10,211 nt of DNA, taken from the NCBI GenBank assembly GCA_019235595.1, contig JAFAKI010000244.1:1-10211 (forward strand). Direction: 5' to 3'. Below, in pieces: positions 1 through 7,358 of the stretch. Each line of letters starts with the position of its first letter. The stretch's first letter is position 1. The stretch is from Mucilaginibacter sp. (GTDB lineage Bacteria; Bacteroidota; Bacteroidia; Sphingobacteriales; Sphingobacteriaceae). The position numbers and the translations under genes were made by a program. The notes below the pieces were generated by a model. It ran no database searches. It was not told where the DNA came from and saw nothing but the letters and a program-made list of their open reading frames with translations.

Positions 1-1143
1 GGTCATGGTACGGTTGAAACCGCCGTTGAGGCCAGCAAAAAAGGGGCGTTCGACTTTATTTCAAAGCCACCCGACCTGAACCGCTTATTGATCACAGTAC
101 GAAACGCCTTAGATCGGGGCAACCTGGTTTCGGAAACGAAAGTATTAAAACGTAAGGTCTCCAAAGTCCGCGATATTCTAGGGAATTCTCAGCCAATTCA
201 AAAAATCAAGGAAACAATTGACCGCGTGGCCCCTACCGATGCGCGGGTATTGATCACCGGAGCTAATGGCAGTGGTAAGGAGTTGGTTGCACGCTGGCTA
301 CATGAAAAATCAAATCGCTCTACCGCACCTCTTATCGAAGTGAATTGCGCTGCTATCCCATCAGAACTGATAGAAAGTGAATTGTTTGGCCACGAAAAAG
401 GTTCGTTTACTTCGGCTGTAAAACAACGCATTGGCAAGTTCGAATCAGCCCATGGCGGTACTTTGTTTTTAGATGAGATCGGCGACATGAGTCCCTCCAC
501 CCAGGCTAAAGTTTTGCGTGCTTTACAGGAAAACAAAATAACCCGTGTGGGCGGCGAAAGGGAGATTGAAGTTGATGTGCGTGTAGTTGCTGCGACTAAT
601 AAAGACCTGCTTAAAGAAATTGAAGCCGGTAATTTCCGTATGGACTTGTACCATCGCATAAGTGTCATCCTGATCCATGTTCCACCACTTTCGGAGCGAA
701 GGGATGACATCGGTTTGCTTACCCAGACCTTTATAGAAGAAATATGCAATGATTACGGCATGCCACCTAAAAAGGTGTCAGAGTCTGCTATTGAAGAATT
801 GAAGAAATTGCCCTGGACAGGAAATATCCGCGAACTACGGAATATGGTTGAACGTTTGATCATTCTCAGCGACAAAACCATCACAGATAATGATGTAAGA
901 GCCTTTGCCAACCCTTCAGCAGTAGTTCCGACGACTAACGGTATGTCTGTTGTAGCGCAAACCGACTTTGATCAGTTTGCCAACTTCCAGGAATATAAGG
1001 ATTATGCCGAACGCGAATACATCAAGTTCAAGCTGGAAAAAAACAATTGGAACGTGTCCAAAACCGCTGATGATATAGATATTCAGCGCAGCCATCTCTA
1101 TAGTAAAATAGAGAAATTTGGTTTGAAACGGGGGGAACAATAA
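1..1143 (+). CDS. Sigma-54-dependent response regulator, NtrC type (5' partial)
   Basis: The reading frame is open from base 1, so the gene starts upstream; 380 residues are visible. Residues 1-37 are the end of a CheY-like receiver domain, including the conserved Lys of the KP motif (K22-P23). An AAA+ sigma-54 activation domain follows, with Walker A GANGSGKE (residues 87-94), Walker B around GGTLFLDEIGD (about 152-162), and the WTGNIREL motif near residue 272. The C-terminus is a Fis-type helix-turn-helix (about residues 348-375). By family knowledge, a partner histidine kinase phosphorylates the receiver; the AAA+ ring then hydrolyses ATP to open sigma-54 RNA polymerase promoters. The sigma-54 contact loop, normally GAFTGA, reads GSFTSA here (bases 400-417). 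The kinase and target genes are not visible. An internal ATG at base 88 is not the start, because it would cut off the receiver domain. Confidence 0.95.
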   Translation, partial: GHGTVETAVEASKKGAFDFISKPPDLNRLLITVRNALDRGNLVSETKVLKRKVSKVRDILGNSQPIQKIKETIDRVAPTDARVLITGANGSGKELVARWLHEKSNRSTAPLIEVNCAAIPSELIESELFGHEKGSFTSAVKQRIGKFESAHGGTLFLDEIGDMSPSTQAKVLRALQENKITRVGGEREIEVDVRVVAATNKDLLKEIEAGNFRMDLYHRISVILIHVPPLSERRDDIGLLTQTFIEEICNDYGMPPKKVSESAIEELKKLPWTGNIRELRNMVERLIILSDKTITDNDVRAFANPSAVVPTTNGMSVVAQTDFDQFANFQEYKDYAEREYIKFKLEKNNWNVSKTADDIDIQRSHLYSKIEKFGLKRGEQ

Positions 1144-1199
1144 CTCAAACATTACGGTGCTTTGAATTGATAAAATTTGAAGCACCGTAATGTTTGAGT
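1143..1199. terminator. Bidirectional hairpin terminator between convergent genes
   Basis: Bases 1143-1162 are perfectly complementary to 1180-1199 (20 bp). The stem can extend inward to 1168/1174 through two G-T and four A-T pairs, leaving a 5-base loop (1169-1173). It begins on the last base of the regulator's stop codon and ends 5 bases before the end of dnaE2. A short T run (1203-1206) follows on the plus strand, and a weaker T-rich stretch follows on the minus strand. The position between two converging genes fits termination in both directions. Confidence 0.85.
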
Positions 1200-1204
1200 A
1201 GCTT

Positions 1205-4200
1205 TTATTGGAAATTTCTTCCTTTATGAAAAGCCTTTTCTACCCCTTTGTTTGGATCAGGTATTTTATTTCGCGTATCCGGAATGGACGCAGTCCGTTC
1301 GTCTGCACGCGATAAAGTAAGTACAGGCAAATCTTCATTTTTTTGAGGTATCATATCACTCAAATATTTTGACAGGTTATAACAGCGGTTAACAATTACA
1401 TGAATAACCAGGCCCTCGATCTGCAATTTACCTTCTACCATTAGTAAACGCGACTGAAGTATCTCTTTCCGGTATTTATCGAACAATTTCTCCCAAACCA
1501 CCAGGTTGGAGAATCCTGTTTCATCTTCAATAGTGATAAATAAAATCCCTTTGGCTGTGCCAGGCCGTTGCCTTACGGTTACCAATCCGGCTACCTTAAC
1601 CAAATCTCCATCTTTTAGGGTCGATAATTCGCTGGTTGTCTTTACATGCAAGAGGTTTAATTTCTCCCGAACAAAACTCACAGGATGGGCTTTTAAAGAT
1701 AAACCGATGGCTGCATAATCTTGTACAACATGTTCCGCCTGGGTCATAAAAGGCAACACCATCTGATGTTCGTTCGTGCTTTCAGAAGGTTGCCCGGTAA
1801 AAACTCCGGTGGGTTTATCACCAAGAGCAGCTACCTCCCATAAGGCCTGACGACGATCAAAGTTGATCGACCTAAACGCATCTGCATCAGTTAGTTTTTC
1901 TATGGCAGCCTGTGATATTCCTGCATCGCTCAACTGATTGATACTTTTATAACCATTTCCGCGCGCAGTTATCAATAACTGCATTTCTTCTTCCTTCAAT
2001 CCTTTTACTTGCCGGAAACCCAATCGTAGAGCACAATATTTACCATCTTTTTCTTCCAGCGTATTATCCCACATTGAATGGTTAATATCTACCGGCCGAA
2101 CGACAACGCCATGTTTTTGAGCATCAATCACGATCTGGGCTGGCTGATAAAAACCCATAGGCTGACTATTGAGCAAAGCAGCTGTAAAAACATCGGGGTA
2201 ATGGCACTTGAGCCAGCAAGAGATATAAACCAAATGAGCAAAACTAGTAGCATGACTTTCCGGAAAACCATAACTACCAAAACCTTCCAGTTGTTTAAAC
2301 ACCCGGTGAGCAAACTCTTCCTCATACCCTCTTGCCACCATTCCATCGACCAATTTTTTCCTATGCTGGCTCACCAGGCCTTTAGCCTTAAAGGTAGCCA
2401 TACTCCGCCTCAACTGATCGGCTTCAGCAGGTGTGAACTCTGCTGCTACAATGGCAATTTCCATCGCTTGTTCCTGGAATAATGGTACTCCCTTTGTCCT
2501 GCTTAAAATAGGCCTCAACTCTTCTTTTGGATATTCTTCCGGCTCCTCGCCATTCCGCCGACGTAAATAAGGATGCACCATATCCCCTTGTATCGGGCCG
2601 GGACGAACAATGGCAACTTCTATAACAAGATCATAAAATATTCTTGGCTTCAATCTGGGCAGCATCGACATCTGCGCCCGGCTTTCGATCTGGAAAACGC
2701 CCAATGTATCCGCCTTGCAGATCATATCGTAAACCTTTTCGTCATCCTGAGGCACATTTTCCAAAGTAAGATCAAGGTTATAGCTAGATTTAGCCAGATC
2801 AAATGCTTTGCGAATACAGGTAAGCATACCAAGGCCCAGCACATCGACTTTCAAAATTCCCAGATCTTCCAGATCATCTTTGTTCCACTCCAATTGTGTC
2901 CGGTCCTCCATCCGGGCATTCATTACCGGGCATATATCCGAAAGTTTGCACTGCGTGATCACAAAGCCCCCGGTATGCTGCCCCAACTGGCGCGGAAAAC
3001 CCATTAGCTGATCCGTCAATTCTAAAACTTTGAACAAATGCGGATCATCCGGGTTCAGCCCCTGCTCCAATATTCGTTGGCGATCAAAAGCTTCTTCCGA
3101 AAAATCCCATATCGCACCCGAAAGCCTTTTGATCGTATCTTCGGATAAACCCATCGCTTTACCAACATCACGGATAGACCCTTTGTGCCGTTCTTGTGTT
3201 ACAGTGGCCACAATAGCGGCATGCTCGCGACCATAAGTTTCATATATCCATTGGATGATCTCCTCCCGCCTTTCATGTTCAAAATCGACATCCACATCGG
3301 GCCATTCATCACGTGCATCAGACATGAATCTGGAGAACAGCATTTGTGATTTAGTGGGATTGACAGGGGTTATACCCAGGCAAAAACAAACGGTACAATT
3401 AGCCGCCGAGCCCCGTCCCTGGTGCAGAATGCCTAATTCTGTTGCCTTATTGGTGTATTCGTATATCCTCAGAAAATAAGGGGCCAGCTTGCGCCGGGCA
3501 AAAAAAGCCAGCTCAAACTCAATTTGTTTAATGATTTTTGGAGTTATTTTATCGCCAAGTAGTTTTTTAGCGCCATTCCAGGTATGTTCGGCAAGATGCT
3601 CGTCTGCTGTGCGCCCGTCAGGACTTTTCCACTCCGGTTCTAAGTATTTTAAGGTATCCAGCGAGAATTGGCAAGCCTCGGTGATCTCCTGTGTTCGTTC
3701 GATAGCATCAGGATATTGACGAAATAAACGCTTCATTTCATCAATCGTCTTTAAATGCCGCTCCGCATTGGCATACAATTTAAACCCGCCATTATTTATG
3801 GTGCACTTTTCGCGAACGCAGGTAACTACATCCTGTAACTGACGACGCTGTACCTCATGATAATAAACATCATTGGTTGCTACCATCGGTACGCCCAGTT
3901 GCGAAATACGATGAAGCCGTTTAGCATCATCCCCATTATAAGAACGATTCGCTGCGATATAAAGGTCATTGCCTAATATTTTATGATACTCCTTTATATC
4001 CCTTTTAAAGGAATCATCAAAATCAAACCTTTCATTTAAAGATTCGGGCGCAATGGCAATGAACTTTATCCCTTCGGCGTGTTCAAGAACATCTTTTTTA
4101 TAGAGATCACATTGCCCTTTTTCAGTTCGCAGATTGCCTTTGCTCAACAAAGCACACAACCGGCCCCAGGCAGTAATGTCAGTCGGATAGGCAAGCAGGC

Positions 4201-4420
4201 TTGGGCCATCCAGTAAATCGAGCCTACAAGCGGGAATAAATCGTATACCGGAAACCTGTGCAGTTTTATGGGCACGCACAACCCCGGCCACACTATTGCG
4301 ATCGGTAATTGCAATGGCGGTATAACCAAGCATTGCGGCCTGTTGCACCAATTCCTCGGGGTGAGATCCACCTCTTAAAAAGCTAAAGTTGCTGGTTACC
4401 TGTAATTCCGTATAGCTCAT
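1205..4420 (-). CDS. dnaE2: Error-prone DNA polymerase DnaE2 (ImuC)
   Basis: C-family polymerase of 1071 residues, the usual size for DnaE2. In the mutasome it extends DNA past lesions at the replication fork after damage. Domains in order: a PHP-like N-terminal domain (about residues 1-240), then the polymerase palm with GRGSAAN (335-341), the catalytic pair in PDVDVDF (D375 and D377) and a third Asp in KVDVLGL (D526). A helix-hairpin-helix region lies near 825-852 and an OB fold near 940-1012. The PHP metal-site residues are largely lost: the HxH of replicative DnaE proteins reads QVT at 7-9, and TDHG reads TDRN at 39-42. The open frame extends upstream to 4627. I chose ATG 4418-4420 because MSYTELQ matches the family N-terminus and lies 4 bases after the imuB stop, whereas the extension would overlap imuB and looks non-homologous. 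It is the last gene of the imuA-imuB-dnaE2 operon. Confidence 0.96.
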   Translation of the reverse strand: MSYTELQVTSNFSFLRGGSHPEELVQQAAMLGYTAIAITDRNSVAGVVRAHKTAQVSGIRFIPACRLDLLDGPSLLAYPTDITAWGRLCALLSKGNLRTEKGQCDLYKKDVLEHAEGIKFIAIAPESLNERFDFDDSFKRDIKEYHKILGNDLYIAANRSYNGDDAKRLHRISQLGVPMVATNDVYYHEVQRRQLQDVVTCVREKCTINNGGFKLYANAERHLKTIDEMKRLFRQYPDAIERTQEITEACQFSLDTLKYLEPEWKSPDGRTADEHLAEHTWNGAKKLLGDKITPKIIKQIEFELAFFARRKLAPYFLRIYEYTNKATELGILHQGRGSAANCTVCFCLGITPVNPTKSQMLFSRFMSDARDEWPDVDVDFEHERREEIIQWIYETYGREHAAIVATVTQERHKGSIRDVGKAMGLSEDTIKRLSGAIWDFSEEAFDRQRILEQGLNPDDPHLFKVLELTDQLMGFPRQLGQHTGGFVITQCKLSDICPVMNARMEDRTQLEWNKDDLEDLGILKVDVLGLGMLTCIRKAFDLAKSSYNLDLTLENVPQDDEKVYDMICKADTLGVFQIESRAQMSMLPRLKPRIFYDLVIEVAIVRPGPIQGDMVHPYLRRRNGEEPEEYPKEELRPILSRTKGVPLFQEQAMEIAIVAAEFTPAEADQLRRSMATFKAKGLVSQHRKKLVDGMVARGYEEEFAHRVFKQLEGFGSYGFPESHATSFAHLVYISCWLKCHYPDVFTAALLNSQPMGFYQPAQIVIDAQKHGVVVRPVDINHSMWDNTLEEKDGKYCALRLGFRQVKGLKEEEMQLLITARGNGYKSINQLSDAGISQAAIEKLTDADAFRSINFDRRQALWEVAALGDKPTGVFTGQPSESTNEHQMVLPFMTQAEHVVQDYAAIGLSLKAHPVSFVREKLNLLHVKTTSELSTLKDGDLVKVAGLVTVRQRPGTAKGILFITIEDETGFSNLVVWEKLFDKYRKEILQSRLLMVEGKLQIEGLVIHVIVNRCYNLSKYLSDMIPQKNEDLPVLTLSRADERTASIPDTRNKIPDPNKGVEKAFHKGRNFQ

Positions 4421-4424
4421 AACA

Positions 4425-5933
4425 TCAGGCAAAAAAACCGTGAATAAACCATTGTCTGGGCTGATCATCAGAATAGTGCCCCGAACGGAACAACCAGTAG
4501 CGTTGCCCATCCTGATCTTCAACATAATAATAATCGCGGTGCTCTCCTTTTTCCAACCACCATTCGCGCTCAATTCGTTCCGGACCGTCCGCTTTTTTGA
4601 TGTTATGGACCTTGTTCTTATAAACAAAAAGCATCGGTGGATAATCCGGTATAGGGGCAGTTACTTCAATTCTTTCAGGCCTTGGTAACAATAAAGATGG
4701 CCTCGGCCTGTCTGTTCGCCAGACAGTCATACGCTTATCCTGCAAAGTTTTAGCCTGTTTTATGGATCGCTCGGGCCAATGGCATTCCTGTGGTAAATAA
4801 CGATGGATACTTCCTGCCCCTGTTTTGTTTGCTATCCTGTCCAACAATTCTGCCAGGCGTGCATCTTCCAATCCGCCCCCCGCCGGCGACCAAAGCATCT
4901 CTTGTTCGGGCTCTACATCATCTACTTTAAGTGCGTCCAGCGTAAATAATTCTATTCCTAAAGCCGGTTCAATGGAGACTATTTTTAACTCAAATAACTT
5001 AAATAGATGGTCAACATAATAAGATGCATGGTTTGTTCCGATATGCACTTGTTGTACCTCGCCATCAACCCGGTAACACTTTAGAGTAGCTGTTCTCAAA
5101 CCCTTTCCTTCGCCTTCCAAGCGATGACAAAGGGCTTCCAATAGTTTTCTTATCGCGATTTCGATTCCGGTAACCGTCCTGATCGGCTCCAGGCATGGAA
5201 GACGCTCATGATAAGGTTCAACGGCTTGTAATAACTGCATAGGCTCATCTTCATTACCCAAAGCCTGGTCGAGCCGCATTAAAAAATCCTGTCCAAACCG
5301 CCGTCGCAACGCTGAACGCCCCATGCCGATAAAGCCCTGGATAGTATAAAATCCAAGTTTCTGTAAACGTTCAAGTGCAAGTGGCTCCAGTCGTAAGGCC
5401 GCGGGTGGTAAGGGCAGCAGAGCTTCTTTTTGTTGATCAGCCTCTATTATCGGTTTTATCTTGCCAAAACGTGCAACAGCCCATGCTGTACCAATGGTAT
5501 CGGCCATAGCCCCCCTGACATCATAACCTTTACCTCTGAGTGTCTTAATAATTGCGCCCAGGTAAGCCCGTTCACCTCCCCATAGATGTGCACAACCAGA
5601 AATATCCAGAATCAATCCGTCGGGCATATCTACAGCAATTATTGGCGTATAACGTATGCACCATTCGCCTAAAGCCTTTAGTAATTTGGCGGTTTGTCCC
5701 GGCATATCATCCATCATTTCAAGCGATGGCACAATAGCCCTGGCATCGGCCATAGCCATTCCGGTAGTAATTCCCTGCATTTCAGCCAGTGCATTAGCTG
5801 CAGTGATCACAACACACCCTCTGATCGGCGTAGTCAAAACAAAAGGTAATTCATGCAATTCCGGATGTCGAAGCGTCATCCAGTCGGTCATCAAATGCCG
5901 AAACCACAGCGAAACAAAGCGTCTTCTTATCAT
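4425..5933 (-). CDS. imuB: ImuB, Y-family polymerase-like mutasome protein (DinB/UmuC homologue)
   Basis: A 502-residue Y-family-like protein between imuA and dnaE2. In characterised systems ImuB does not polymerise DNA; it is the hub that binds the beta clamp, ImuA and DnaE2. The palm and fingers region covers about residues 1-165, a helix-hairpin-helix region about 190-215, and the little-finger-like domain about 240-335. The catalytic acids of active Y-family polymerases look lost: the position of the first Asp is W10, and the SxDE motif reads MPDG (103-106), keeping one Asp but not the Glu. A candidate clamp-binding motif QEMLW is at 344-348. The C-terminus has the features usual for cassette ImuB proteins (EREWW near 455, RDYY near 466, RYWLFR near 478, and WFIHGFFA at the end). 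The start ATG overlaps the imuA stop by one base (TAATG), indicating translational coupling. Confidence 0.94.
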   Translation of the reverse strand: MIRRRFVSLWFRHLMTDWMTLRHPELHELPFVLTTPIRGCVVITAANALAEMQGITTGMAMADARAIVPSLEMMDDMPGQTAKLLKALGEWCIRYTPIIAVDMPDGLILDISGCAHLWGGERAYLGAIIKTLRGKGYDVRGAMADTIGTAWAVARFGKIKPIIEADQQKEALLPLPPAALRLEPLALERLQKLGFYTIQGFIGMGRSALRRRFGQDFLMRLDQALGNEDEPMQLLQAVEPYHERLPCLEPIRTVTGIEIAIRKLLEALCHRLEGEGKGLRTATLKCYRVDGEVQQVHIGTNHASYYVDHLFKLFELKIVSIEPALGIELFTLDALKVDDVEPEQEMLWSPAGGGLEDARLAELLDRIANKTGAGSIHRYLPQECHWPERSIKQAKTLQDKRMTVWRTDRPRPSLLLPRPERIEVTAPIPDYPPMLFVYKNKVHNIKKADGPERIEREWWLEKGEHRDYYYVEDQDGQRYWLFRSGHYSDDQPRQWFIHGFFA

Positions 5934-6664
5934 TATACTGCCCTCCTTCCCCAGGTTTCATATGCTGTTACCTTTTCATCAACAGGCACAAAACGCCCGC
6001 CATTCCATTCCATTTTCCAAACTCCCGGATTGCCATTACGCACTTTGAGCAATTCAACCTGCCAGCGCGGAAAACCTACGCCGGGTAAACCGCCTTCAGT
6101 TTCGCTTGGTATAGATGAGATTCGCCAGCGTGCTACGGAAGTATTTGTTTTGGATTTCTGAAGATCGGTACGTAAAATAAACCCGGTCACCTTGCTACTT
6201 TCAACCGCCAATTGTAACCGGCGGGATTGGGCCAGGTTAATGTCCTGTACTTCGGCTATTACTGCCGCTAAGCCCTCGCACTTCAGGGCTTCTTCCGTTA
6301 CCCAAAGTATGTCTTTCCCCTTTTTCAAGTCTATAAAGATCACTCTGTCGGCTTCTACACTAAACGCGCTCAGCGAGGCTGGGAATAGTTTTCCTGATGA
6401 GCCTATCCAAAGGCATGCCCCACCTTGTTTCATCAGCGTCCCTAATATCCCGGCTATAAAACCAGCTGTTGCCGCTGCTTGCCCGGGCGTTGAACAAAGC
6501 AACTCATGCAGAGCCCCGACAGGAAAAACACTATTCGGAAAAGCGGCTTCTACCGGCCCAAGCCCAAAAGTATCAGCATTATCCGGTTGGGGTGGTTTAA
6601 ATCCCTCCCAAAGCAAAATATCTTTTTGCAACTTGCTGATTATGTCCCTTTTGGTATCCGGCAT
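5933..6664 (-). CDS. imuA: ImuA, mutasome accessory protein (RecA/SulA-like)
   Basis: A 243-residue protein recognised from gene order and from family landmarks: FPVGALHEL (residues 47-55), the central strand GFILRTD (161-167), RWRISS (179-184), and a C-terminal WQVELLKVRNGNPGVWKMEW segment (201-220). ImuA proteins have a RecA-like fold and cooperate with ImuB and DnaE2 in damage-induced mutagenesis. The expected P-loop area (about 57-75) reads STPGQAAATAG without a GKT or GKS, so ATP binding of the RecA kind is doubtful. It is the first gene of the cassette and starts 19 bases downstream of a TAnnTTTG box on the same strand. No clear Shine-Dalgarno precedes the ATG at 6664. A second ATG 10 bases upstream is out of frame. 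Naming as ImuA rather than a generic SulA-like protein rests on the synteny. Confidence 0.9.
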   Translation of the reverse strand: MPDTKRDIISKLQKDILLWEGFKPPQPDNADTFGLGPVEAAFPNSVFPVGALHELLCSTPGQAAATAGFIAGILGTLMKQGGACLWIGSSGKLFPASLSAFSVEADRVIFIDLKKGKDILWVTEEALKCEGLAAVIAEVQDINLAQSRRLQLAVESSKVTGFILRTDLQKSKTNTSVARWRISSIPSETEGGLPGVGFPRWQVELLKVRNGNPGVWKMEWNGGRFVPVDEKVTAYETWGRRAV

Positions 6665-6683
6665 AACAATTCATTACTGATAC

Positions 6684-6691
6684 CAAAATTA
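6684..6691 (-). promoter_or_regulatory. Candidate -7 promoter box for the imu operon
   Basis: On the minus strand this reads TAATTTTG, an exact match to the Bacteroidota TAnnTTTG -7 element, 19 bases before the imuA start codon. No well-spaced -33 TTTG is present; the nearest TTTG (6705-6708) lies only 13 bases upstream. This could mean a weak or activator-dependent promoter, or a chance match in AT-rich DNA. Confidence 0.5.
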
Positions 6692-6732
6692 CTAATATTT
6701 TTAGCAAATCATCTATAGAAATGTGAAATAAT

Positions 6733-6779
6733 TTTGATTTTTGTTGATTGAAGATTTGATATCTATTGACAAAATCAAA
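6733..6779. promoter_or_regulatory. Imperfect dyad in the imuA divergent intergenic region
   Basis: TTTGATTTT at 6733-6741 is the exact reverse complement of AAAATCAAA at 6771-6779. With one bulged T at 6742, further pairing (including two G-T pairs) continues to 6748/6765, and an inner AGAT/ATCT pair lies at 6752-6755 and 6761-6764. The dyad sits between two divergently transcribed genes, where an operator is expected. It overlaps the candidate -33 element of the downstream plus-strand gene. No known operator consensus is recognised, and low-complexity AT-rich DNA makes such dyads common. Confidence 0.35.
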
Positions 6780-6796
6780 CTAAAAAAGTAATTTAG
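6766..6796 (+). promoter_or_regulatory. Candidate promoter for the zinc-ribbon gene pair
   Basis: TTG at 6766-6768, a 20-base spacer, then TAATTTAG at 6789-6796. This fits the Bacteroidota pattern of TTG or TTTG, about 19-20 bases, then TAnnTTTG, with one mismatch in the -7 box. The start codon lies 19 bases further on. Confidence 0.4.
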
Positions 6797-6815
6797 GACC
6801 TTAAGCCTTAATCAC

Positions 6816-7358
6816 ATGGACTTGACAACAACAACCACCACTAATCAAATCACTAATTGTGCTTCGTGTTTTAACCAGATTAATCAGGATGATGCCTTTT
6901 GTACTTCTTGCGGATACCCTTTAAAGGGTTCGGAAGAAGAGCAAAAGAACTTCATCATGGAAAAAAACACGAAGGAAATCTATTTGGAAGAAGAAAACAG
7001 GCAGATAAAAAAATCTGGCTATGCCTTATATTATATAGCAGCGGCTACATTTTTATCTGGACTTATATTATACGGTACAAGTAAAAATCCTGAGATCAAA
7101 AGCACGCTTTTACTAGTTAACACCGTATTAGCTGTTATATATGCTGCCTTAGGATTTTGGAGCAAATGGAAACCGCTTGCGGCAATTATTTCGGGTTCAG
7201 CATTATATGCACTTGTTTTTATACTTAACGCAGTTACAAGTCCTCTTACCATTTTCAGTGGAATAATTTTGAAAATATTCATTGTTGTGAACTTTGTAAG
7301 GGGTATCCAATCAGCTATCCGGGCGGACAAACTTCGTAAGGACTTGAATATTGGATAA
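6816..7358 (+). CDS. Zinc-ribbon membrane protein, function unknown
   Basis: A 180-residue protein I do not recognise beyond its architecture. A run of six Thr codons follows the start. Residues 15-32 form a zinc ribbon, CASC-X10-CTSC (C15, C18, C29, C32). A charged linker (about 36-66) leads into roughly four hydrophobic segments: about 68-87, 97-115, 119-140 and 143-163. The C-terminal tail is basic (IRADKLRKDL). No signal peptide is seen, so the ribbon probably faces the cytoplasm; the topology is inferred. The ATG at 6816 is preceded by no good Shine-Dalgarno. The gene overlaps the next one by 8 bases, and that neighbour starts with a ribbon of the same spacing, so the two products probably act together or share an ancestral N-terminal module. 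Confidence 0.8.
   Translation: MDLTTTTTTNQITNCASCFNQINQDDAFCTSCGYPLKGSEEEQKNFIMEKNTKEIYLEEENRQIKKSGYALYYIAAATFLSGLILYGTSKNPEIKSTLLLVNTVLAVIYAALGFWSKWKPLAAIISGSALYALVFILNAVTSPLTIFSGIILKIFIVVNFVRGIQSAIRADKLRKDLNIG
7338..7342 (+). promoter_or_regulatory. Ribosome binding site for the TTG-started CPBP gene
   Basis: AAGGA lies 8 bases before TTG 7351-7353. It is one of the clearest Shine-Dalgarno sequences in the window and sits inside the 3' end of the upstream gene. It supports TTG as the start, since the frame has a TGA at 7345-7347 and no ATG before the zinc ribbon. Confidence 0.6.

Noticed and set aside
198..749. 183-codon open frame on the minus strand inside the response regulator
   Set aside because: It is antisense to a well-conserved AAA+ domain and its translation shows no recognisable features.
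4421..4627. N-terminal extension of DnaE2 by 69 codons to an upstream ATG
   Set aside because: It would overlap the imuB 3' end by about 200 bases, and its sequence does not look like any DnaE2 N-terminus; the start at 4420 gives the canonical beginning.
5656..6161. Plus-strand open frames of 102-130 codons across imuA and imuB
   Set aside because: They are antisense to two confidently identified genes and have no family features.
6733..6779. Intrinsic terminator
   Set aside because: It lies upstream of both flanking divergent genes, where nothing needs terminating, and the stem is almost entirely A-T.
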